Shown here one piece after another: positions 33,626 through 41,688 of a stretch of DNA of 64,000 nucleotides; positions within the stretch are counted from its first letter, which is position 1; every line of letters starts with the position of its first letter. Below the pieces are notes generated by a model. It was given only the letters and a program-made list of their open reading frames with translations, had not been told where the DNA came from and did no database searches. This DNA comes from Kordia sp965283645 (lineage in GTDB: Bacteria > Bacteroidota > Bacteroidia > Flavobacteriales > Flavobacteriaceae). Where the stretch lies: positions 4,836,001-4,900,000 of the forward strand of contig NZ_CBDIPG010000001.1 of NCBI RefSeq assembly GCF_965283645.1. Direction: 5' to 3'. The position numbers were made by a program, and so were the translations under genes.

Positions 33626-36600
33626 ATGGAACAAGCGCAACCTTACAAACCAACCTACAAAGTACGAATTGTTACAGCCGCATCATTATTTGATGGACAC
33701 GATGCCGCAATCAATATTATGCGACGCATCATTCAGTCAACTGGTGTTGAGGTAATTCATTTAGGACACGATAGAAGTGTGGAAGAAGTAGTAAATACTG
33801 CAATTCAAGAAGATGCAAACGCTATTGCAATGACTTCATATCAAGGTGGACACAATGAGTACTTTAAATATATGTACGATTTGTTACAGGAAAAAGGTGC
33901 AGGACACATCAAAATATTTGGTGGCGGTGGCGGTGTAATTCTTCCAGAAGAAATTAAAGATTTAATGGACTATGGAATTACACGTATCTACTCACCAGAT
34001 GACGGACGTGAAATGGGATTGCAAGGAATGATTAACGATTTAGTGCAAAAATCAGACTTTGCCATTGGCGATACGTTAAATGGAGAAGTAAATGTGCTAC
34101 ACGAAAAAAATCCAAAAGCGATTGCACGTGTCATATCTTCAGCAGAAAACTTTCCAGAAGTTGCAAAAGATGCATTAGATACAATTCACGAAAAAAATAA
34201 AACATCAAAAACACCAGTTTTAGGAATTACAGGAACTGGTGGTGCAGGAAAATCAAGTTTAGTAGACGAATTAGTGCGTCGATTTTTAATTGACTTTCCA
34301 GAGAAAACTATCGGATTAATTTCGGTTGATCCATCAAAACGAAAAACAGGTGGCGCATTGCTCGGCGATCGTATTCGTATGAACGCCATCAACTCACCAA
34401 GAGTGTACATGCGTAGTTTGGCAACACGTCAATCGAACTTAGCACTTTCAAAATATGTAAACGAAGCAGTACAAGTATTAAAAGCAGCGGAATACGATAT
34501 TATCATTCTTGAAACGTCTGGAATTGGACAATCGGATACGGAAATCATGGAACACAGTGATGTGGCTTTGTACGTAATGACTCCAGAATTTGGAGCGGCT
34601 ACACAATTAGAAAAAATTGATATGCTCGATTTTGCTGATTTAGTAGCCATCAACAAATTTGACAAAAGAGGTTCGTTAGATGCGTTGCGTGATGTAAAAA
34701 AACAATACATGCGTAACAATAATTTATGGCACGTACATCAAGACGATTTGCCAGTATTTGGAACCATTGCTTCTCAGTTTAACGATCCAGGAATGAACAC
34801 GTTGTACAAAGGCGTGATGGACAAATTGGTAGAAAAAACGGAAGCAGATTTACAATCGACTTCTAAGATTTCGAGTGAAATGAGCGAGAAAATATTCGTC
34901 ATTCCACCATCAAGAACACGGTATTTATCTGAAATTGCTGAAAATAACAGAGCATACGACAAAAAAGCAGATACGCAAGTAGAAGTAGCACAACGTTTAT
35001 ACGGAATCTACAAAACAATTGCTTCAGTAACCAATGTAACATCGAGCGAAGTAGAACTGTCATTCATGTCTAAAATTGGTTTGGATGAAACGATTATTTT
35101 AGATCGAATCGAGAAAGAAGAAGACATTGATCTTGTAAAATTATTACTCAAAGAGTTTGATCGCGTAAAGCTAAATCTTGATCCGTACAACTGGGAAATC
35201 ATCAACGGTTGGAATGATAAAGTAAACAAATACAAAAACCCGATTTACACATTTAAAGTTCGTGACAAAGAGATCAAAATAGAAACACATACAGAATCTT
35301 TATCACATCAACAAATACCAAAAGTTGCGTTGCCAAAGTATCAAGCTTGGGGCGATATTTTAAAATGGTGTTTGCAAGAAAATGTGCCAGGAGAGTTTCC
35401 ATACACATCAGGATTATATCCTTTCAAACGCACCGGAGAAGATCCGGCACGTATGTTTGCAGGTGAAGGTGGACCAGAACGTACCAACAAGCGTTTTCAT
35501 TACGTAAGTGCAGGAATGCCAGCAAAACGTTTATCAACGGCTTTTGACAGTGTAACTTTGTACGGAAACGATCCAGATGTACGACCAGATATTTATGGTA
35601 AAATTGGAAATGCAGGAGTTTCAATTTGTTGTTTAGACGATGCGAAAAAACTCTATTCTGGTTTCAACTTAGCAGATGTAATGACGTCAGTGAGTATGAC
35701 GATAAATGGTCCGGCTCCAATGTTGTTAGGTTTCTTTATGAATGCGGCAATTGATCAGCAATGTGAAATTTACATCAAAGAGAACGAACTTGAAGCTGAG
35801 GTTGAAGCAAAAATTGCAACAATTTACCAAGGAAAAGAACGTCCAAGATATAATGGCGATTTACCCGAAAGTAACAACGGTTTAGGTTTAATGCTTTTGG
35901 GTGTTACTGGAGATCAAGTATTGCCAGCGGATGTTTATAATGATATCAAAGTAAAAACGATTGCGCAGGTTCGTGGAACGGTTCAGGCGGATATTTTAAA
36001 AGAAGATCAAGCACAAAACACGTGTATTTTCTCTACCGAATTTGCATTGCGATTAATGGGAGATGTACAAGAATATTTTATAGAGAATAATGTGCGTAAC
36101 TTCTATTCGGTTTCTATTTCTGGATATCATATCGCGGAAGCAGGCGCAAATCCAATTACACAGTTAGCGTTAACATTGTCTAACGGTTTCACATATGTAG
36201 AGTATTATTTAAGTAGAGGAATGGACATCAACAAATTTGGTCCAAACTTATCATTCTTCTTCTCAAACGGAATCGATCCTGAATATGCTGTAATCGGACG
36301 CGTAGCACGTAAAATCTGGGCAAAAGCCTTAAAACATAAATACGGTGCAAACTCAAGAGCACAAATGTTGAAATATCACATTCAAACTTCTGGACGTAGT
36401 TTGCACGCACAAGAAATTGATTTTAACGACATTCGTACCACGTTGCAAGCATTATACGCAATTTACGACAACTGTAATTCGTTGCACACAAACGCATACG
36501 ATGAAGCGATTACGACACCAACGGAAGAATCGGTTCGTCGCGCAATGGCAATTCAATTAATCATCAACAAAGAATTAGGATTAGCGAAAAACGAAAATCC

Positions 36601-37066
36601 AATTCAAGGTTCGTTCATCATTGAAGAATTAACCGATTTAGTAGAAGAAGCTGTATTAACAGAATTTGACAGAATTACAGAACGTGGTGGCGTTTTAGGT
36701 GCCATGGAAACCATGTATCAACGTTCTAAAATTCAGGAAGAAAGCTTGTACTACGAAACCTTGAAACACAACGGACAATTTCCAATCATTGGTGTAAACA
36801 CATTTTTAAGTAGTAAAGGTTCGCCAACGGTAGTGCCAAAAGAAGTTATTCGTGCAACGGAAGAAGAAAAGCAATATCAAATCAATATCTTAAAAAATCT
36901 TCATAACGCACATGACACAGACGAGTTATTACTTGAGTTACAGAAGAAAGCTGTCAACAACGAAAATATATTTGAAGCCTTAATGGACGTTTGTAAAGTA
37001 TGTTCGTTAGGTCAAATCACCGCTTCGTTATTTGAGGTTGGTGGACAATATCGAAGAAATATGTAA
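33626..37066 (+). CDS. icmF: Fused isobutyryl-CoA mutase (IcmF-type): B12 domain, G protein, mutase
   Basis: 1146 residues in one chain. Residues about 10-140 bind adenosylcobalamin (DGHDAAINIMRR with the base-off His, later FGGGGGVILPEEI). Residues about 190-400 form the MeaB-like GTPase chaperone (P-loop GTGGAGKSSLVDE, VDPSKRKTGGALLGDRIRM, NKFDKRGSLD). The rest is the mutase TIM barrel (PGEFPYTSGLYPF, RMFAGEGGPERTNKRFHYVS, SISGYHIAEAGANP). The fusion order identifies IcmF, which interconverts isobutyryl-CoA and butyryl-CoA (or related acyls) rather than methylmalonyl-CoA. The ATG at 33626 is preferred over a TTG at 33593 that lies in promoter-like DNA. No acyl-CoA dehydrogenase is adjacent. 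Confidence 0.92.
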   Translation: MEQAQPYKPTYKVRIVTAASLFDGHDAAINIMRRIIQSTGVEVIHLGHDRSVEEVVNTAIQEDANAIAMTSYQGGHNEYFKYMYDLLQEKGAGHIKIFGGGGGVILPEEIKDLMDYGITRIYSPDDGREMGLQGMINDLVQKSDFAIGDTLNGEVNVLHEKNPKAIARVISSAENFPEVAKDALDTIHEKNKTSKTPVLGITGTGGAGKSSLVDELVRRFLIDFPEKTIGLISVDPSKRKTGGALLGDRIRMNAINSPRVYMRSLATRQSNLALSKYVNEAVQVLKAAEYDIIILETSGIGQSDTEIMEHSDVALYVMTPEFGAATQLEKIDMLDFADLVAINKFDKRGSLDALRDVKKQYMRNNNLWHVHQDDLPVFGTIASQFNDPGMNTLYKGVMDKLVEKTEADLQSTSKISSEMSEKIFVIPPSRTRYLSEIAENNRAYDKKADTQVEVAQRLYGIYKTIASVTNVTSSEVELSFMSKIGLDETIILDRIEKEEDIDLVKLLLKEFDRVKLNLDPYNWEIINGWNDKVNKYKNPIYTFKVRDKEIKIETHTESLSHQQIPKVALPKYQAWGDILKWCLQENVPGEFPYTSGLYPFKRTGEDPARMFAGEGGPERTNKRFHYVSAGMPAKRLSTAFDSVTLYGNDPDVRPDIYGKIGNAGVSICCLDDAKKLYSGFNLADVMTSVSMTINGPAPMLLGFFMNAAIDQQCEIYIKENELEAEVEAKIATIYQGKERPRYNGDLPESNNGLGLMLLGVTGDQVLPADVYNDIKVKTIAQVRGTVQADILKEDQAQNTCIFSTEFALRLMGDVQEYFIENNVRNFYSVSISGYHIAEAGANPITQLALTLSNGFTYVEYYLSRGMDINKFGPNLSFFFSNGIDPEYAVIGRVARKIWAKALKHKYGANSRAQMLKYHIQTSGRSLHAQEIDFNDIRTTLQALYAIYDNCNSLHTNAYDEAITTPTEESVRRAMAIQLIINKELGLAKNENPIQGSFIIEELTDLVEEAVLTEFDRITERGGVLGAMETMYQRSKIQEESLYYETLKHNGQFPIIGVNTFLSSKGSPTVVPKEVIRATEEEKQYQINILKNLHNAHDTDELLLELQKKAVNNENIFEALMDVCKVCSLGQITASLFEVGGQYRRNM

Positions 37067-37097
37067 TATTATAACATAGTATCTTACCAAATAAAAC

Positions 37098-37140
37098 TTC
37101 CTGTTATTCTTCTTTTTTAGAGTAGTAACAGGAATTTTTC
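37098..37140 (+). terminator. icmF terminator
   Basis: TTCCTGTTA (37098-37106) pairs with TAACAGGAA (37126-37134), followed by TTTTT. Confidence 0.7.
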
Positions 37141-37380
37141 GTTAAGAATTTTTTGAAGCCTTGGAAAAAATTTAGATAGACAATTATGGTTTTAGTTCTC
37201 GAGAGAAAAACTAAAAATGCCTCTAGAAAAATTCCTTTTCTTTTGTGAAGCCTGTGGTGAACTTGGTTCAGTATTTTTTGGGAAAGCAAAGAATAAGAAA
37301 TGTTGAAAAACAAACCCTAAATAAATCTTATAGTTTACTTGAACTGTGGACAGATTCAAATTAAAATATTATCCAAACAA

Positions 37381-37417
37381 AAAAGCTACATATTTATCAT
37401 ATGTAGCTTTTTTTATA
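37381..37417. terminator. Terminator of the Fn3 lipoprotein gene (bidirectional)
   Basis: AAAAGCTACATAT (37381-37393) pairs with ATATGTAGCTTTT around a 6-nt loop, with T or A runs on each side. Confidence 0.85.
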
Positions 37418-37433
37418 TTGAATAGTCTATTGA

Positions 37434-38774
37434 CTAAATCTTCGTCAATCGAATAACAACTTCCGTCATTGGAGCATTGGTACACATTGCGCTACCAGTA
37501 TCTTCAATAAATCTGATATCAATTGTGTTATCATCTATCATATCATATGTAGTTGGTGTCGCGGCACCTAATCCTAACAATACATTATCGCCTCCACAGT
37601 TAAAGTTTGTATCTTGATCATTATTTACACTTACTGTTCCATCACAATTTAGTGTAAAATTAAATGTCATTGTTGGCTGAGTTCCAGCAACATCTAAGTT
37701 TGCTAAGTATTTCACAGTTATACTTCTTTCCGTATCTGAAACACTTACAATTTCTACTGTAGCAGGATCTCCAAAAACTGGTTCGTCAGTATTTCCAATT
37801 TCTTCATATGTATACATTCCTGTATAACCTAAAGGTGGTGTTCCGACAACTCCAGAATTTACCCAAGCACTTGTTACTGTTGTTCCACAAGAGCTTCTTA
37901 CAACAAACGTATACAATGTTTCTGGGCATAAACCTGTAACAGTGTATGTTGAGTTATTTGTAGTTACTGCGGTTGCTGTATCAGGCGTAAATCCAGCTGC
38001 TTCTCCGTAACGAACTTCCCAACTTGTTTCTCCATTCGAATCCCAATCTAAAACGACAGAATTCTGTGTTGGTGTACTTGTTAAGTTTAATGGAGGTAAG
38101 CATGTAATAAATCTGAAAGGTCCTGTAAAAGAACTAGAACTTCCAGCTTGGCTTCCGTCTGTAGTGTCATTACAGTTTGCACGAACATAAAATTCATACT
38201 CCGTATTTGGTTGTAAATTCATGACAGTATGTTCTGTACTGTTTCCTGTTGCAACTGTAGGTACTTCATCTAAATTGAATCCTACTTCACCATATTTAAT
38301 TTCCCAAGCAATTTCAGTTCCGCCTGGAATCCAATTAAATGTAGCTGAAGTTTTAGTTAAGTTTGTGATAGCTAAATCTGAAGGAGCTGGACAAGAAGTG
38401 CGAAACAATAAAGGTCCAAACCACTCGTTATTATCTAAGTTACAATCTGATTTTACATAAAACTCATAAGATGTCTGTGGCGTAAGTCCACCAATATTGG
38501 TACTTGTTGTTGGTGCATTTACAATAGTTCCCGTATCTGGATCAAATCCAGGAGCTCCATAAGATACTACCCAAGTAACTCCAGTAACAGGTAAACATTC
38601 TCCAGCGTCATTAACGCTTCCACACCAATTTAATCTTGCTGAAATATCCGTTATATTTGAAGTAAAAGATGATACAACAGGCTGACAAGGTTGTATAATT
38701 TCTGGGATTAGTACATCATCCGAACAAGATGAGGTAAGTCCAATAATCAGTAGAAGTAAAACTACTTTTTTCAT
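37434..38774 (-). CDS. Lipoprotein with three fibronectin type III domains
   Basis: 446 residues from the ATG at 38774, which opens the lipoprotein signal MKKVVLLLLIIGLTSSCSDD. The region contains three Fn3-like repeats, each with a W-x-V/I-x-Y-G centre (WVVSYGAPGFDPDTG, WEIKYGEVGFNLDEV, WEVRYGEAAGFTPD) and an LxPxTxYEFYVRxxC end. They match the cell-surface Fn3 proteins of Bacteroidota. The last 110 residues are a separate beta-rich domain (TYEEIGNTDEPVF, ITVKYLANLDVAG, TFNFTLNCDG). A surface adhesion or binding role is likely but unproven. The upstream extension of 18 codons lacks a signal peptide. Confidence 0.75.
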   Translation of the reverse strand: MKKVVLLLLIIGLTSSCSDDVLIPEIIQPCQPVVSSFTSNITDISARLNWCGSVNDAGECLPVTGVTWVVSYGAPGFDPDTGTIVNAPTTSTNIGGLTPQTSYEFYVKSDCNLDNNEWFGPLLFRTSCPAPSDLAITNLTKTSATFNWIPGGTEIAWEIKYGEVGFNLDEVPTVATGNSTEHTVMNLQPNTEYEFYVRANCNDTTDGSQAGSSSSFTGPFRFITCLPPLNLTSTPTQNSVVLDWDSNGETSWEVRYGEAAGFTPDTATAVTTNNSTYTVTGLCPETLYTFVVRSSCGTTVTSAWVNSGVVGTPPLGYTGMYTYEEIGNTDEPVFGDPATVEIVSVSDTERSITVKYLANLDVAGTQPTMTFNFTLNCDGTVSVNNDQDTNFNCGGDNVLLGLGAATPTTYDMIDDNTIDIRFIEDTGSAMCTNAPMTEVVIRLTKI

Positions 38775-38907
38775 AAATTTTTTTTTTCGTTCATCACAAA
38801 TATATAAAAACAATAAAGAGTTTATCATTTAGAAGGTAAAAAAACAACAATCTATTAGTTAAACTTTTAGATTGTATATTTATACACTCATATAATAACG
38901 AATCAAA

Positions 38908-40551
38908 ATGAAGAAAATTATATTCCTAGCCATTGTATTTCTATTCATTGCTTGCGGAACAAAAGAGCAAGCTAAAGAAGTTGAAAAAGAAGAAAGTGAC
39001 ATCTCTGCTATCAGTGCAAAAGAGTTAACTGACTTTAAGGTGTTAGATTCGAAAGTGATTGATAATCAATTGTTTTTGTCTTCTTTAGCTGCCGAAATGG
39101 AAAGTTTTACAGAAAGCGATTATCAAAAATTAAAGCCTTATATTTTAGAGAAAAATATTCTAGAGTTGCATAAAAGTAGAGTCGCACAAATCTTCACCTA
39201 TGAAACATTGGTGAAATTTTATCTATATCGAATCAAAAAATATGATCGAAATAATGAATTATCATTAAATTCAATAATCAGTATAAACCCAAATGTTATT
39301 GCAGAAGCAAAGCAAAAAGATCAAGAATTTCTCAATAAAAGATTGAAATCACTGATTTTTGGAATGCCAATTCTTCTAAAAGATAATGTAAACGCTTCCG
39401 GGATGCCAACTACGGCAGGTGCAGTTGCCTTAAAAAACAACAATACAAACGATGCTTTCATAACTGTTCGACTGAAACAAGAAGGTGCTTTAATTCTTGG
39501 AAAAGCTAATTTAAGTGAATGGGCATACTTTTTCTGTGGCGATTGCCCAAGTGGTTACAGCGCCGTTGGTGGACAAACATTAAATCCGTACGGAAGAAAA
39601 ATAATTGATACTGGCGGCTCAAGTTCAGGAAGTGGCGTAGCTATTGCCGCAAATTTTGCAGTTGCCGCCGTTGGAACAGAAACTGCAGGATCGATACTTT
39701 CGCCTTCAAGTCAAAACTCTGTAGTTGGACTCAAACCAACTATCGGATTATTGAGTCGCTCAGGAATTGTACCAATTTCAAGTACTTTAGACACACCTGG
39801 ACCGATGACAAAAAGTGTTATTGACAATGCAATTTTGCTAGCGGCTTTGTATGGATACGATCCATCTGATAGTAAAAGTAAGACGTTTAAATATCCGGGA
39901 AGTTATTACTATTCAAGTATTAGAAACGGCAACCCTTCCGTAAAAGGAAAACGATTTGGCGCCATAAAGCGTTTAATGTCAGATACATTATATGTAAAAG
40001 CTGTTGATGTATTAAAAGCGCAAGGAGCAACTATTGTTGAAATTGAAGAAGAAGAAATAGACTTGCCAAAATTTATCAGTCTATTAAATTTAGACATGAA
40101 GAAAGATTTACCAATGTATTTTAAACATCATACGGGAAAAGAAATTTCATTCAATTCGGTTCAAGATGTAATTGAATTCAATAAAAAAGATTCGGCAACA
40201 GCAATGCCGTACGGACAAAAATTATTCTACGGAATTGTAAACGATTCGGCAACAGAAGAAGAATTCTCAAACATGAAAAAAATATTACATGCCAACGGAA
40301 AATCATTCTTCGATATTCCTATGAAAGCACACAATTTAGACGGCGTTTTATCCATAAATAACTATCATGCGGCGTTTGCGGCAGTTGCAGCATATCCTGC
40401 ATTAACAGTTCCGATGGGCTATACCGAAGAAGGAGCACCAAAAGGCTTAACATTTATTGGAAAGGCGTTTACAGAAAAAAGTTTATTAGAATGGGCATAC
40501 GTGTACGAGCAAGCTTCCAAGATGCGAAAAGCTCCTAAAAATTATAAGTAA
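38908..40551 (+). CDS. Amidase-signature lipoprotein
   Basis: 547 residues with lipoprotein signal MKKIIFLAIVFLFIACGTKE (Cys near 16). It belongs to the amidase signature family with the Ser-cisSer-Lys triad: Lys in FGMPILLKDNV near residue 155, GGSSSGSGVAIAANF near 233, and the nucleophile in VGTETAGSILSPSS near 258. Family members hydrolyse amide bonds of small molecules, peptides or fatty-acid amides. The exported location implies an extracellular or periplasmic substrate. The length is within the usual 460-550. It is a single gene, ending with a strong terminator, and is not linked to GatBC. Confidence 0.87.
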   Translation: MKKIIFLAIVFLFIACGTKEQAKEVEKEESDISAISAKELTDFKVLDSKVIDNQLFLSSLAAEMESFTESDYQKLKPYILEKNILELHKSRVAQIFTYETLVKFYLYRIKKYDRNNELSLNSIISINPNVIAEAKQKDQEFLNKRLKSLIFGMPILLKDNVNASGMPTTAGAVALKNNNTNDAFITVRLKQEGALILGKANLSEWAYFFCGDCPSGYSAVGGQTLNPYGRKIIDTGGSSSGSGVAIAANFAVAAVGTETAGSILSPSSQNSVVGLKPTIGLLSRSGIVPISSTLDTPGPMTKSVIDNAILLAALYGYDPSDSKSKTFKYPGSYYYSSIRNGNPSVKGKRFGAIKRLMSDTLYVKAVDVLKAQGATIVEIEEEEIDLPKFISLLNLDMKKDLPMYFKHHTGKEISFNSVQDVIEFNKKDSATAMPYGQKLFYGIVNDSATEEEFSNMKKILHANGKSFFDIPMKAHNLDGVLSINNYHAAFAAVAAYPALTVPMGYTEEGAPKGLTFIGKAFTEKSLLEWAYVYEQASKMRKAPKNYK

Positions 40552-40578
40552 TCTATTCATTTGGGCGTTCCCAAAACA

Positions 40579-40612
40579 AAAAAATGCACACTCTTTAGTT
40601 GTGCATTTTTTT
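40579..40612 (+). terminator. Amidase gene terminator
   Basis: AAAAAATGCACA (40579-40590) pairs with TGTGCATTTTTT (40600-40611) around a 9-nt loop. Confidence 0.85.
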
Positions 40613-40618
40613 ATTTCG

Positions 40619-40725
40619 GTCAGGCTATCCGCACTCGCTTTTTCCTTTGTATTTCCTGCTTAGGCAGGAATCCAAATCAAAAGAGCTCAAACAATTGCTG
40701 CTATCCTTAACGCAATGGTAAGTGT
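40619..40725. repeat. Dispersed intergenic repeat with dyad
   Basis: Contains TCAGGCTATCCGCACTCG at 40620, the perfect dyad TTCCTGC-TTAG-GCAGGAA at 40653-40670 followed by TCCAAATC, and a GCTGCTATCC segment near 40699. It is similar to the partial unit at 10746-10768 and typical of flavobacterial interspersed repeats. Confidence 0.6.
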
Positions 40726-40745
40726 ACTTTTTTTACAATACACCA

Positions 40746-40964
40746 TTAGCAATAATAAGAATCACAACCTCCAAATCGTGAATCGCACCAATTGCGTACA
40801 GTATCTCTACATCCATCTGCGGGTATCGTGATTGGACTAGGCGGAGCTTGGGTATACGTTTTACAAATTATACCGCCTGAAGCTTGTTCGCCACCTTTTA
40901 CAATTTCTTGTAAATCACTTATTGTCTTTTTCTTTAAGACTAAAGTTTTTATTTTTTTCTTCAT
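40746..40964 (-). CDS. Class I lanthipeptide-like precursor (72 aa)
   Basis: Leader MKKKIKTLVLKKKTISDLQE, then VKGG at residues 22-25; a second GG is at 30-31. The core has Cys at 34, 52, 60, 67 and 72 and a Pro/Thr-rich centre (TYTQAPPSPITIPADGC). It ends FGGCDSYYC. Ser/Thr are frequent but mostly not three residues from Cys, so the ring pattern would differ from the 19-20 kb family. It is the third of three peptide genes downstream of TPR-AraC regulator 2, all on the minus strand. It follows the convergent amidase gene and a repeat. Confidence 0.75.
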   Translation of the reverse strand: MKKKIKTLVLKKKTISDLQEIVKGGEQASGGIICKTYTQAPPSPITIPADGCRDTVRNWCDSRFGGCDSYYC

Positions 40965-41014
40965 GATTATAATTTTTAAGTTTTTGTTTTATTACATCAC
41001 TAACAGAGCTCAGA

Positions 41015-41209
41015 TTAGTAACACGATAATTTAAAGGTTAATGCATACGTTGATGTTGTGTTTGGATGCTCACTTTCTTCTTCTTCCAATGGCAGTGAAC
41101 ATGTAGAATATTCAGTATCTCTTGGTGGCGGAGCACCTCCATAAATAGAGAAATTGGTAATCACTTTTTTGTTGAGTTTCAATAATTTTGAATGTTGTTT
41201 TTTCATCAT
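41015..41209 (-). CDS. Lanthipeptide-like precursor with acidic core (64 aa)
   Basis: Leader MMKKQHSKLLKLNKKVITNF, then IYGG at 22-25 in the position typical of the family. The start may be either of two adjacent Met codons (41209 or 41206). The core APPPRDTEYSTCSLPLEEEE is acidic and has only two Cys (37 and 63), the fewest of the set, followed by a Ser/Thr-rich end (TTSTYALTF) and a final SCY. Two Cys and many Thr would allow at most two thioether rings; some other modification is possible. It is the middle gene of the three-peptide group at 40.7-41.6 kb. Confidence 0.7.
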   Translation of the reverse strand: MMKKQHSKLLKLNKKVITNFSIYGGAPPPRDTEYSTCSLPLEEEESEHPNTTSTYALTFKLSCY

Positions 41210-41303
41210 AATTGTGTTTAAAATTGATGAAGTAAAGCAACTTTTTTTTTCTTAAAACATAAAACAAAGGTGTTGATGCATCATGATGTGTCAATCTTAT
41301 TAA

Positions 41304-41609
41304 TTAATGTGAAAAATGATTGCTTACTGCACAAGTTTGATGTTCTGATGGAGGTTGTGCCTTCGAAGTTCCTGTGTTGGTATTGCATTCACAGTCGCCT
41401 GCCTTCGTTGTCATACAATCAGAAATATTTGATCCGTTTATAGCTGTACATTCAGTATACATAGATGGTGTTGAATTGGTTGGACCTGTAGTTGCTAATC
41501 CTGTTTCAGTATCAGTATTGATATTTCCTCCTCTTTTTTTGTGAAGTAAGCTTAGGTTTGAAACGCAATACTTTTTTAATGCTAGACCGTTAAGATTCTT
41601 TTTTTTCAT
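41304..41609 (-). CDS. Lanthipeptide-like precursor with long Thr-rich core (101 aa)
   Basis: From the ATG at 41609 (start MKKKNLNGLALKKYCVSNLS); a longer frame to 41648 is not leader-like. The leader is unusual in carrying a Cys at residue 15 and ends in KRGG at 25-28. The core of 73 residues is very rich in Thr, Asn, Ser and Gly (NTDTETGLATTGPTNSTPSM) with Cys at 54, 65, 73, 75 and 93. It ends HTC-free, in SNHFSH. It is the first peptide gene downstream of TPR-AraC regulator 2, separated by 79 bp, and could be co-transcribed with it. Confidence 0.7.
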   Translation of the reverse strand: MKKKNLNGLALKKYCVSNLSLLHKKRGGNINTDTETGLATTGPTNSTPSMYTECTAINGSNISDCMTTKAGDCECNTNTGTSKAQPPSEHQTCAVSNHFSH

Positions 41610-41688
41610 AAATATTTTATTTGGTATGATTAATATGTAATGAAGCAAAAAAAAATTGACCTAAAATAAAAATTATGTTATTGACAAT

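Larger units (their letters stand above)
37067..37433. other. 367-bp intergenic region with two terminators
   Basis: Between convergent icmF and the Fn3 lipoprotein gene. It holds a terminator at each end and about 240 bp of AT-rich DNA. A short sequence (GGTGAACTTGGTTCAGTATT, near 37256) resembles the dispersed repeats. No convincing gene was seen. Confidence 0.45.

Noticed and set aside
33626..37066. Methylmalonyl-CoA mutase as the name of the fused protein
   Set aside because: The B12-GTPase-mutase order in one chain is that of IcmF; methylmalonyl-CoA mutase has a separate chaperone and the B12 domain at the C-terminus.
37104..37313. Open frame of 69 codons on the minus strand after icmF
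   Set aside because: It lies across the icmF terminator and its composition is that of AT-rich intergenic DNA.
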